Shown here piece by piece: positions 23,299 through 38,267 of a DNA stretch of 64,000 nucleotides. A program made the position numbers and the translations under genes. Under the pieces are notes generated by a model, which made no database searches, had not been told where the DNA came from, and saw nothing but the letters and a program-made list of their open reading frames with translations. How positions within the stretch are numbered: position 1 is the first letter of the stretch; every line of letters begins with the position of its first letter. This DNA comes from Otis tarda (taxonomy: Eukaryota > Chordata > Aves > Otidiformes > Otididae): contig CM048553.1 in assembly GCA_026413225.1 (NCBI GenBank), positions 146,871,690 to 146,935,689 on the forward strand. Direction: 5' to 3'.

Positions 23299-26200
23299 TT
23301 ATTAAAATACACAACAATAACACTTATCTGAACTCAATCAAGTAGTTACACCAAATTATATACTTATCTTGTTGAACACAGGCTAAACACAGAAACATTT
23401 AATGGGAATGCAAAGATAGATTAGATAGTCAATCTTTAGTCTGTTTCAGTTTGCAGTAGTTTTGCTTATTATTCAAAATGGGCTTGGTCAGTAGCTTGAC
23501 GTTGGCACTCAAAGTTACACAACTTATTTTATTAAGGCCCAAATATCCACAATCCACCTCTACCCCAAACCACATCAATCTGCAAGTCCTCCCTCACAGA
23601 CAAATCAGGAAGTGTACCAAACCTTTACATTAATCTCCCTCCTGTCCTGCTTTCTGCCACCTACTCAATGCTCAACAGTTTTTTTTTGATTAAAGGATTT
23701 TTCAGACAAGTTTTAGGAATCATAAATTCATACTTTCTCATCCTTCACTGAAAGACAAGATTTGGTATGTGTGGAAATACAACACTTGAAAGTTAGTACA
23801 GCTAACAAAAAAAACCAAAACAAAACAACACATCACAGTAAAGAAATTTCAGTAGCAATCTAAGATTCAAACAGGCTGTTATTAAATAGGCTGTTATTTT
23901 GCAGGATAAATTTGACTGATAAAAACATATTCCTAAATTGATCTTTTTACTTTATACCTATCTCCTAAAGATTCTTTTTGTCTGTAGCATAGCACAACTG
24001 AGTAAATTCACTGCTGGCAAGTTTACTGGCCTTCTGCAGTATAACGTACTGATTATTGTCAGAAGCTGGATTTTGAATAACTGATTCAGGGAAAGTAATC
24101 AGCTATGATTAACCCTGTGCCATCAGGCTATATTATTTCCTGACACACCATGAATACCAATATTGTAGAGTCTAACTTCATATCAAACAGAAAATGCTGT
24201 AATACACACAAAATATAAAACACTAGCTCAGATGTGTGCAATGACATATTTCTAAAAAAGCATGTTGTACAGAGAGTGGAATCTTCTGCTCCATTTTTCT
24301 ATTCTATAAACAAAATTTACATATCTCTTAAACAGTCATCTTCAAAATACATTTCTAATATCTGTCTTTGTCACCTATGCCTTAAGCTTTCCAAGGGACT
24401 CGCTTACATGAAATGCTCCTGTCCTCTACCTCTTACTGCAGACACTGACTGTTGGGGAAATCCATGCACATATGTGTTGTTGAAGAAAAAGAGCTTAACC
24501 TATACATACCAGAAATGTATACAATTTAATAGCTTTAAGTGAAATGGGACTGTCTGCAGAATTATAGGCCAAATTCTGAAAATATCTATGAATTAGGGAT
24601 AGTGCCACACAGTGAACTGCATTGTCTAATCATGGCTATAATTTATGTTTTCATTAGAAATTTCTGTGGAAATCTTAATTTGAAAATATATGAAACACAC
24701 ATTTTTAACACAGAGGCTTGAAGTCGTCTCCTGGACAGTTCTTTGAATCAACAAAGTAGCAAGCACTCTGAAGCAAAAAAGATGCCCACATTAAAAAATA
24801 AAGGGTTTGTAAGTTTATTATTTTTTTTTATAAAACTAAGTAAACTCCACCACTTAGTTGTCAGTCAACTTTACCTAAGCATCAAATAGCTATGGAATGT
24901 TTGCCTTCTATTTAGGTAACCATTGAGACCAGGCACCACGGTAAAACATAGCAGTTTTCCTCACATATTGGATGTGGAACTACAGGACAAACTAAAGTTG
25001 CAGCAAACTGAAACCTCTATGTGCTCCTACTCCCGATGGAAATATTTTCCTAAGAACTCCAAGGGCCTTTAACAGAGATAGGGCTGTGAGGCTAGTCTCA
25101 TTCTTCAAAGACATTTGATTAACAGCAAGTTGTATCTGTAGTTATGAATTTTCAGGCATAGGCTTATATTTTTTTTTCCATCTATTGCTAAGCTTATAAA
25201 AATAGCAGTCCTTTACTCAAATTACTACATTAATAATTAAGCAGACACATTTACTAGGTCATAGATGACAAATACTCAAAGACATTACTATATTCCATTC
25301 TGAACAATTATTCCACATTATAACTACACCTTGCATATCTTCAGCTACAGGCTCTACGGAACCAAGCTGGGAACTAAATTTCTGATGTCAAGAACTGCTT
25401 AAAGATTGCTCACTGAGAATGACTTTCACTAGCTCCCTCTCTTTTCTGCCAGATGGCAGCTAGTTTAAGCTCTTTGACAAGCACTGACTGCCAACTGATT
25501 TCTCTTGTAAGCCAATGGGTAACCATTGCACATCAACAACATTCAGTTAATGTAATCTCTGCATGATATAGCCGTTAATTCCCAGGCAGCTGCATTCTGT
25601 GCTAACTATACCTTTTAAAAAGTTTAAAGGTGGAGCCCATTTTTCAGAGCATGTTGCAATACTCAGTATTCCAACCTTGAAGATGTCAAATAGCCTGTGG
25701 TATCCAAAAATGAATGTAAGGACACAATATTTCAATCAAGAACAAATTACAAAAAGAATTTTTCAAGGTCTTCGATGTTTGTAATATAGTGGACTCTAGA
25801 AGAGCTCCATGTAGAGAACTTGAACAACCAATAATTATTTTTTCTTTCAGAAACAATGCCTTTCACCACATTCCAGCTCTGACATATATAGTTTCAGCAC
25901 CTCTAAGCAACTGTTGATGATATGAGAATATCATTAGGAAAAATGAAAAGAGAAGATCATCGATATGACACACTTTCATAGCAGCACGATATAGCCAAAA
26001 CAGATCATTTTTGAAAGGGAGGGATAATGAATGTAAAAAATTGTGAAAGAACGTGGAGTTGCATTTTTTCAACATTTAGCAAGCTACCTGGCAAGCTAAG
26101 CTACTTGGCAAGCTAGAATTAAACTTCAGAAACTGTAAAGCCATGAAGATGAAATTATCCTCTTGCAGTTAGACTCTTTGCTCAAGAACATTACAGAGTT

Positions 26201-26840
26201 TCAGTGGTATAGCTATTCTATAAATAACTGCAGAACCTCGTTCTTCAGTGCAATTAATTGAATATCTCTCAGAAGCATCACAGTCAATTCTTTAAAAAGA
26301 TTTTTTACATAATGAGTGGAATGACACCAACCTAAAGAAAAAAAGCCACAATTGTTATTGTAATTAAATTTGTAGCAATATAAAAGTCCATCAATTTTAT
26401 AATTTTCAGGTTAAGAAAAGGTACTGCATAAAACATATAACCCAATTTAGTCTAGGGGGAAAAACAGACAATTGTCAAGGAATTACCCTGGGACCTAGTC
26501 AACATTAATGACAGAAAAAACTCTCTGTGACATCAGACAAAGTTTAGCATGAGTAATGAGCAAATAAAAGAGATTCTAATGAAAATTCCCCTATTCTGTG
26601 TGTAACTGGATCTGAAAACAAGACAGCACCTTGTAATCTTGTTTTGCCTGGGATCATTTGGTACATATTGAGTGCATTATTTTTTTTATGTTTGTGTTTA
26701 AGGCTCCCTATATGCTCACAGAGGATTTACAGGTATTCCTATGTCTTCCTCAATCTACAAATTATGTTACAATTTTGGAAAATATAGAAGGACTGTATTT
26801 GTCCCAGATTTGAAATGAAGTAAGCCACTGCTGGGGATTA

Positions 26841-27131
<291 letters not shown>

Positions 27132-30100
27132 TTACTGTAAATATCCCCAGTGTACACAATTACTAGAAGAACCATATGTGTTAATGTCACCTTTTTTAGA
27201 GGACAATACAGTCAGGACATGCTATCTTCCTCACTGTATTCTTGCCACATTTCCTGAAGTTAGTACTTCTGTTTTCCTCCATTTAGGAGACAGTGGCTGA
27301 CTGGAGAACTGTCTTAAATAAAACACGATGCTGCGTCTAACCAAACAGAAGACTACCTAAAAATCAGTACGAAGACTATGAAGTATGCAATGTTTAAGAT
27401 ATGTCTGGTAGTATACTACAAAATTTTTTTTTTTGTCTGTTTAGACAAAATAGAGTACAATTATCTTTAGTTATCATTATAATAGTCAAATACTTTCTTC
27501 CTGTTAACCAGCTTAGGCTTTTGCAAGATATTAATGCCCAGAGATGAAATTCCAGGACGACTGCTCCAAAATATGACCTGAAAGTCTATTTCTAAGTACC
27601 ACAGTTCAGTTTATATTTGCTTCATGAATAGCTCCTCAACAAAAAGCATTGCTTCTAGCTACAGGGAGAAAATTTAAGGATTTGCAACCTCTTGAAATTG
27701 ACAGTGCTGCTGCACCTAAGAAGGACAACAAGAAGTATTTCAACATAGTTTCTCATTTCGAGGCCTCCTAGGAGAAAGTAAAAGCATCTTCTACTCAGTT
27801 GTAGGAAAGAGGACTGAAGAACACCACAGGAGGCCAGTAGAAATAAACAGAGACAACAGTAGTGATGAAGATAAAAGTGCGATTTGCTGGATAATGGGGT
27901 AGTAACAGACGATTGCTAATTGAGAGCTGAAGGAAAAAGGGTATAAAATAAATTCAATGAAAAAAAAAACCTGAATCAAAAAGAGAAAGGGGGACATTTA
28001 GGCAAAAGTTACTAGAATGAATAAGAAAGAGAAAAGGGGTAAAAAAGAAAAATTGGAAGAAACTGTGCTATCAAAAGACAAAGAAAGCAAATTAAACCAG
28101 TATGATTTACTTTAGCAGAGACAGTAGGGGTAAATGAGAAGTGACTAAAAATAAAGCAGAGAACACACAGGTCACAAGAACGGAGGAAATGAAAAGCTGC
28201 ACTCATAACCTTTAAACTTGTGTTTAGAGAGTTGTCATCTTGCAAGCTCAAAAGAAGTCAGAGGCACTAGATCAGGAGTACTGCATATTTGAATGTGATC
28301 TGCAGAAGGTTAACCACATACCATTTCTCCATTCCTATTAAACACTTCAGTGAGAGAATCTCTACTATTTACACCACAAAGATGCTCTGGAGCATCATTC
28401 ATGGCTGTTTGAGAATGCTAGATTAAAGTAGTACCATTATCAAATAATATTTTGTCAACCAGTAAATCAAATCTAAATTTTAAGGCCTTATTTTTTATAC
28501 TTTCTGTTTCTCTTCCTCTGGTTCATCGTGTAAAAAACCCACCAACCATACAGCCCCAAAAAAGGACATGATAGGTTTTGCCACACTTTAATGATGCTTT
28601 AATAAAAGCAAGTCAAAATAAGTACTCCAAGCAGCAAAAGTTTGTCTGCATTCTCCAAGAACTTAATGACTAGTCCTTTTAAAAAGATCTGTATCTTTTG
28701 ACTTCTGAGAAAGTTAAAAGATAATAAAGGAAGAAATACTGGTCAATATTTAGGAAAGAAGAGAGAAGAAGTAGCATGAAAACAGATGTAATATCAGAAT
28801 TTGGGGGTGAAAAAAAAAAAAAAACAACAAAACACCCAGCAACAGAGACAGGTAAAATACCTCTCTAAACATTTTAGTCAGAGTTTTAACCAGAAATATG
28901 TAAAGCAACATTTCTCAGTTTAAGAGCTGAATGTATATTACAAATGCAAGTCTGAAGAAAACACAGTGCTTGAATAGTTGAATATTTAGTCTCAGATGAA
29001 CATGCACCCTTTTCCAATGAGGCAAAGCTAGATAATTATTTATATCTCCTATTTCAATGGCACTGTGACAACTAGGCATCCGTTTTCTGCCCAGTTAATT
29101 TTCCAATTGTTTTAACTAAATGGTACCAGAGGATCCTGGCACTTCCTCTTGACAGTAAGAACTAATTGTTATAAATTTCAAACACACTACTGTATATTAT
29201 GTATTATTTTTAATTACATAGTCAAAGAAATGGAGGTTATTAACTTACCTAGTGCAGTCACACAAACCTGTGTGGTGTAGAACAAAATTCTAAGAACTCT
29301 AGAGTTTCTGCATGTGATTATTATTTAATCTTTATACAAGTCATAAATATACATGTCCTAAAACCAGAAAGCCTCTAAACCTCAAAGGCAAAATTGACAA
29401 TCTAACTCTTTCTTTGTATGGTTCTGTTTGAATCAAATCAGAGTTAGACATCCTGCTCCTAGGTGCCCTGTAGTCCTTAAGAACTTGGGGCTGGGGGATT
29501 ATATCATAGATACTAGTTCTGTCTTACGATCTTCTAGCTGTTCACTTACAGCCATTCTTGGAGACAGAAAGACTCTCAGTCAGTATGACCAGTATGATCA
29601 TTCTTACGTTCTTAAAATCAGTATTGTAATTCAATCTGAGGCTGGCTACAAGCACAATAAAGAAAAAAAAAAAAAAGTGAATTGTTAAGAGGGTCTTCAA
29701 GTCTGACATCCTCAAGAATATGTTAGGAAAACAACTTTAAAAACTGACATTATCAAAGGTGAATTAGAATTAAATTAGACTTGGTAAGATAATACAAGAA
29801 TTGTACCCAGCAAGGAAAATAATTGCAAATGGCGTGAAGATCTGAAATTATTTGATCTCTTTTGATGAATGAATTCAGGGGAGGAACATCAGAACTCTTG
29901 AGCATGTATGTAACTGTACTTCCTGAAAACACAACTGAAGGAAGATGGATCAGAAAAAAGTAAATACAAACTTAGTTGACTAAGTTTTCAAAGACTAGAG
30001 ATCAGACATACTTAGGATGAACCCAGAAAGAAAACACCAAAATGGTAATGCTGCTTCCTACAGCTGTGATATCAAGAAGAGGGAGAAAAATTACTCTAGA

Positions 30101-30903
30101 GAGAAGAGGCTTACTCTAGAGTTTAGTAAGTAAGTTTCTCAGAGAAAATTTTTTTGATGACACAGATAAGGCGATCTTTCAGTAACATTCAGATTTTTTT
30201 CTGTTTAAATCTCAACAGAGAGCATTAAAAAATGCCAGTAAAACAGAAAATTCAGGAATGTAATTAGTAAAAGAGAGAAAAGGAAGATCTTGAGATTACT
30301 CCTTTCAGTTTCCACAGTAGAGAAAACAACATGAAGCAGAAAAATGTTTATTAGGAAATTTCCTAGAAGGATTTAGTCTTTTTTTTTTTGGTATGTCAGT
30401 ATAGCACAGACATGCTCAAAGGTGCATGTCTAATGAAGGAGTGATCAGAGAAAAATCTTAGCATTATGGATAGTATAACCCGGAACAATTTGCCTTTGAC
30501 AAATTTCAGTTGTAAATATGCTGACTTTTCCCAAAGGTGTATATCACATGCTTATAGGGACATACATATGGTCATTTTCAGTATGACATGTTAACCTTAA
30601 CAAACAAACAAACAAATCTAAACCATCATTTCATACTAGTTTATTCAGTTTAGCCGTAAAGTAATAACATGTTCTATAAAGCTACAAAAAGCTGTTCAAC
30701 ATAATGTGCTGGTATGAAAAATAAAAGGGAAAAGAAGTAAAGGATGAAGTCACCACCCTTGTAGCCAAAAAAAAATCAATTCAGTGTATTCATACTCACA
30801 GTAAGTTTTGATTTCTATTGAAATTTTTGGCTGAATCATTACAATAAACAGTGGATGTAAATGCCATAGAAGAAATAGTTGACAATCAAAATACATGTTG
30901 TAC

Positions 30904-31083
30904 CTTTGCATGTTGGGATTACTCCACTCCATGTGCCATTGCTAGTACAGGTGCGAATTAAAGAGCTATTTGATTCCATTGTATAACCAGGTTGGCACAT
31001 ATAAGTAACATTTTGTCCAACCACATAATCATCACCGTATCTCATGCCATTGGCCGGGACTCCTGGATCTCCACAACTGATAA
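30904..31083 (-). CDS. CSMD3: CSMD3 exon: sushi domain 7 of the window
   Basis: A 180-bp phase 1-1 exon of 60 residues encoding one sushi domain that opens [17 protein letters not shown]. Cysteines fall at 4, 30, 46 and 59 and Trp at 52. Three N-glycosylation sequons are visible (NVT at 25, NSS at 39, NGT at 49), so this looks like a heavily glycosylated repeat. The acceptor is TTGCAG/TT. The donor G/GTACAA is one of the weakest in the set, departing from consensus at +4 to +6, although the coding side reads AAG. Confidence 0.95.
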
Positions 31084-32486
31084 CTGCAAGTAAACAGTTG
31101 AGGAACAGTTTTTAAAACCTAAATGTGATTTATTTATATGTGAGGGGAAAGTCATAGGGAAAAACTAGGAATTTACTGGGGAAAAAAGGAAAAGGAAAAA
31201 GTATCATAAATCTTATTTCCATCAAGAGAAGACAAACATGTGTCATCTAAATTAATTGCCAGACACAATATGTGGAACATGTATTGATGTTTGGAGAACA
31301 TCAATACATCTGTTCAACAGTGGAAGTAATAGACTGTACGATTTTGATCAGTAAAGTGTCAAGATTATAAAATTTTTAAAAAGCAAGAAATAATCCATAT
31401 ATTACTATCACCCTTTGATACCCTCAAATCAGTTCAGAACTTCATTATTAAAGAAGTAGATATCTACCGTTTAGTTTATTTTTCCATGGGTACATCCTGA
31501 AATGAAACACAGTTTGGAAAATTTAAGATATATGTCTCTGAAAAGCTCCCACTTTGTAAACACTCACTTGATTACTATGTACATAAAGAGATTAGAATGT
31601 TCAGATGAGAATGTTCAGATCAACTCCCAGACATGGGCCATGACTTATGACAAAATTAGGCCTACAGTACTTTAACGAGTGGGAATGGTTGTAAAACCTC
31701 TTGTGTTTTCTAGTGTCAGGACACAATTTAATCTCTTAATGAGATTAAATATTCATAAAGAGTTAATAACTAATTATGATTCTTTATAATTTTCAATAAT
31801 GATCAACATTATAATTTGAGAATAATGTTAAAATGGATAGGTTTGTAGTGTATTCCGAACTAGGTCCTTTGAACTAAGCAATAGGAGAACTGAGAAACCA
31901 AGGTACACAGCATGCCTGCTCTATAGTTGTTCATAGTCTGAGTGAGCAGTTTCATGTATCAAATCTTAAAAAAAAACAAACAAACCTCACACACAATTGC
32001 TGCCTAGGATACAGAAAGGACTATAAAACATACCACAGAGTTATCAAGGTTAGTCTAAAGGAAGCTAGTGTAGTGATAAAGAAAATTGGAGATCAGTTCT
32101 ATTTACTATTTTACCTAGTAACACAGTAATTTTATTTTTTTTTCCTAAAAACTTAAAAAGATATAGATTTTTCTTTGTCATTCTTAAAAAAAAATATACA
32201 GCTGTGAAAGACAGAACTGTTTATTTTAGTTACATGAGTATATTCAAATATATTCAAATTCTACCTTTCTTTATTTGACATGTTACATTTACTATTCTTA
32301 ATGTTGCAAATTCAACTAAAAAAATCCTTAATATTTTTACAGGTATACTATTGTTTTGACTGGATTACAACATATTCTTTTTTTCCGTAATCTTTGTTTC
32401 ACCTCTTTAGATTTTTCTGTTTGAAGAAAATTTCAAAACATTGCCTTACGCATTTAAGAACATGCAAACATCATACATCATATATC

Positions 32487-34140
32487 ACAGAATCATAGAA
32501 TCCTAAGGTTGGAATACACCTCCAAGATCATTAAGTACTACTGTCAACGCAACACCACCATGCCTACTAAATCATGTCCTGGAGTGCCACATGTACACAT
32601 TCTTTGAACAGCTCCAGGGATGGTGACTCTATCACTTCCTTGGGCAGCCTCTTCCAGTGCCTGATCACTCTTTCAGTAAATCAGTGTTTCCTAATATCCA
32701 ATATAAACCTCCCTGCCACAACCTGAGGCCATTTCCTCTCATCCTATCACTAGTTACTTGGGAAAAGAGACCAACACCCACCTCCCTACAACCTCCTTTC
32801 AGGTAGTTGTAGAGAGCAATAAGGTCTCCCCTCAACCTCCTCTTCTCCAGACTAAACAATCCCAGTACCCTCAGCTGCTCCTCATAAGACTTGTGTTCCA
32901 TATTCTTCACTAGCTTCATTGCACTTCTCTGGACATGCTCCAGCAACTTGGAGACATCCTTCTTGTACCGAGGGGCCCAAAACTGAACACAGTATTCAAG
33001 GTGCAGCCTCACTAGTGTTGAGTACAGGGGCACAATCACTTCCCTACTCCTGCTGGCCGCACTGTTCCTGATACAAGCCAGAATGCTGTTGGCCTTCTTG
33101 GCCACCTGGGCACACTGCTAACTCATGTTCAGCTGGCTGTCAGGCAGCACCCCTAGGCCCCTTTCTGCCAGGCAGCTTTCCAGCCACTCTTCCCCAAGCC
33201 TGTAGTGTTGCATGGGGCTGTTTTGACCCAGGTTCAGGACCCGACACTTGGCCCTGCTGAACCTCGTACAACTCACCTTGGCTCATCAATCCAGCCTGTC
33301 CAGATATCTCTGTAGTGCCTTCCTACCCTCAAGCAGATTGACACTCCCACCCAGTTTGGTGTCATCTGCAGACTTACTGAGGGTGCACTCAATCCCCTCA
33401 TCCAGATCATTGACAAAGATATTAAACAGAACTGGCCCCAGTACTGAGCCCTGGGGAACACCACTTGTGACTGGCTGCCAACTAGATTTAACTCAATTCA
33501 CCATAACTCTCTGGGCTCAATCATGCAGACAGTTTTTAACCCATCACAGGGTACACCTGTCCAAGCCATGAGCCACCAGTTTCTCTAGAAAATTGCTGTG
33601 GGAGACAGTATCAAAGGCTTTGCTAAAGTCCAGGTAGATAACATCCACAGCCTTCCTGTCATCCCTGAGGCGGGTCACCTGGTCATAGAAGGAGATCAGG
33701 TTCATCAAGCAGGACCTGCCCTTCATGAACCCTTGCCGGCTGGGCCTGATCCTCTGGTTGTCCTGCACATGCCTGGTGAGCGTATTCAAGATGAACCGCT
33801 CCATAATCTTCCCCAGCACTGAGGTCAGGCGATAGATCTCTAGTTCCCTGGAACCTCCTTTTGGCCCTTCTTGTAGATAAGCATCACATTGGCAAGCCTC
33901 CAGTCATCTGGGACCTCCCCTGTTAACCAGGACTGCTGATAGATGATGGAGAGTGGCTTGGCAAGCTCCTCTGTCAGCTAATTCAGTACTCTTGGGTGGA
34001 TCCTATCTGGCCCCACAGACCTGTACATGTCCTGCTGGCGTAGCAGGTCATTAACTGCTTCCTTCTGGATTGTGAGGGTTTCGTTCCACCCTCTGTCCTT
34101 GTCTTCCAACTGCTTCCATATGATCAAGTAGCTCCACAAA
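32487..34140 (-). mobile_element. CR1 LINE, 5'-truncated, distinct subfamily
   Basis: Minus-strand CR1 with its tail at the left (CACAGAATCATAGAATCCTAAG). Open pieces give the RT C-terminus (32665-33105: [44 protein letters not shown]) and the central RT (33544-33819: RQGFMKGRSCLMNLISFYDQ, VDVIYLDFSKAFDTVSHSNF). It ends in the RT N-part at about 34140. Sequence differs consistently from the copies at 46452 and 57294, so it is a separate subfamily. Several frameshifts mean it is not active. Confidence 0.88.
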
Positions 34141-34549
34141 CTACTCATTTATTTTATACTGTGGAAAACTATTTTTGTTGTTTATTTAAATCTAACTAAA
34201 GTAATTTTCTCAGCTTTTTCAGTCACCTCCCTTACAATTCCATTTCTTTCTTTCAGTCATTAATAAAAAATTTCAGCTTCTTCTACCGTTACTGTTACTG
34301 TAATGATTGTAGCCTTTCCTGCTACTGACACTTTAACATTGGTCTGCTAACTAGCTATTTATCTAATATTGTCCATTAACACTTGTTAAGTATCTGTTAG
34401 CAATTTAAAATCAATATATTGTCGTAAAAGAGAACATAGCAGGTTAAATATGATGACATTTAATATATTTTTTATTTTATATTTAGATGTGCTAGGGAAC
34501 TAAATAATTAAAGAATTAAAGAACTAAAGAATTAAAGCTCTGTAGAAAG

Positions 34550-34672
34550 GGACACAGATTGCACGCAGCTCTGAGTAACCTGTCCTAGCTAATGTTTTCA
34601 TGAGCAGATGAGTTGGACTAGATAATCTCCAGACGTGACTTCTGACCTCAGCCATTCTGTGATACTATAAAA
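34550..34672 (+). mobile_element. CR1 LINE 3' tail remnant
   Basis: A short plus-strand CR1 end: GCAGCTCTGAGTAACCTG, then GAGTTGGACTAGATAATCTC and CAGCCATTCTGTGATACTAT. It matches the terminal 3' UTR words of CR1 with no coding part. Confidence 0.7.
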
Positions 34673-36244
34673 TGCCTCTCCATTTCTGGGTATTTTAGAG
34701 CTGCTGCTAGTACCTGTTTCAGCTCAGACACAAGTTGTAGCACCTAGTAGTGCTTATGCCTCCCTTTAGGAATTAGTTAATAGTCAGTAATGACCAAAAA
34801 AGGCAGAAACGAGTCAGGTTGAGATTCTCAGAGTTCATATCTTTTTTTGGTAAGGTTTTCATTCAACCATTATTTTCATATTCTGACCACTCCAGAGGAT
34901 ATCTAAAAAACCCTAAATAACATTATGATTAGAATAAACATCTAAGGAGATATACTTCTAAGATATGTAATCATAACAAGGAGAGAACTGTGTATTAGGA
35001 ATGTCAATAAACATACTGTGTAACAAAGTTAAAATACTTCTATACTAATTAAATCAATAATATTTTTTTCTATTACATATAATCTCCACAATGTCCCTTT
35101 TTGTTTTATTAAGATACGTTCTCTGTTAAGATATTTTTCCAGGATTTAAGCAAAATTACCAAGTTTCTACCTGCATAGTGTTTTTTGAGAAGGCTATTCT
35201 AGCATGTACGTCAGCCAAATGTCATTCCATAATACAAGAAAAAAAATATAGATGCAGCTACCATCACAAAAGACCTTTATCCTTGGTACAATTAATCTGG
35301 TTCTCATTATAACTTGGAAAATAATAAATAAACAAAACCACAGGGCTCTCTCACAGGTTTTGTGACTGCAAATGCAGTTGTTCATATGCTTACCATTAAA
35401 GATGGACTTAAAAATAACACCAGAAAGAGAAGTTTTCTTTATCATCTTACTTTTGGCCTCTACTGGGTTGAGTGTATAAAGTAGTGAACACCAGGAAAAC
35501 GAACATACTAGTTCAAAATTTAAGCAGCAGTTTGCTATACCTCTGATGAGGATATGTTTCCTCAAAATGATAGGCAGTCTCATGTGTCACATAAATGTAA
35601 AATTTTCATAATTGTTGCTAAAAGATGAACCAGGACATGTAATCAAGCAGGAAGAGACGGGTTTGAAAATATACAGTTGCAAAATGTGTATTATGAATGT
35701 GAGAGAAGCTGAAATATCTTCTGTTAGCTGAGTAACCAAAGCAAGTATAAGTTTAATGATGAGGCCAAACAGATGTTATCTGAGAGCAGGACAACAGTTT
35801 TGACCTCACAGTCGCTACAAAAAGAATTCTCAAGAGTTCATTTCCAGGTTGTTTTTTTTTTTTCTGCCCAAACATCAAATACTATACTGCTATGTTTTCA
35901 TGATTAAGAAATGCAATTAAAGGAATAATGTCTGAATATGACATACCACAAAATATAAACAAGATTAAAAAAATATACTAGGAAAGAATTAAAGCAGGTA
36001 GCTCATGTAACCATACAACTCCCTTAACCTGTAACAGCAGTCTACATATTGTACTATATCACATCTGTCTTTTAAAAAATAATATTATCCATTTTCTCAT
36101 AGAAATGTATTTTTAAAAAGTATTTCATATACAAAATTATGTATGAAGTAGTGCAAGAAAGAACTGAAGGCTTGATTTATTTGCAATCAACTTCTATATT
36201 TTACTTTACTGTCTTTCAGAGGAGAGAAAAACAAAGACTGTTCA

Positions 36245-38084
<1,840 letters not shown>

Positions 38085-38267
38085 CTTTGCACTCAGGTTG
38101 TCTTCCTGTCCAACTTCCATTTGCCATACATGTTCTTTCTTCTGAGCCATGGAGGATATATCCAATATCACAGCTGAAATGTACCGTGCTTTTAATTTTA
38201 AAATTGTTTTCTTCTCTAGACCCATGACCTGGGATACCTGGATCACCACAAGAACCAGTTGTATCCC
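38085..38267 (-). CDS. CSMD3: CSMD3 exon: sushi domain 5 of the window
   Basis: A 183-bp phase 1-1 exon of 61 residues. It starts with the linker GDTTGS, then a sushi domain with cysteines at 7, 33, 47 and 60 and Trp at 53 (GSWTGRQPEC). Its first residues read SCGDPGIPGHGSREE. The acceptor is CTAG/GG and the donor G/GTAAAT. An overlapping open frame (37878-38249) that starts at an internal codon in another phase is not the real product. The cysteine pattern and the splice phase both fix the frame used here. Confidence 0.95.
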
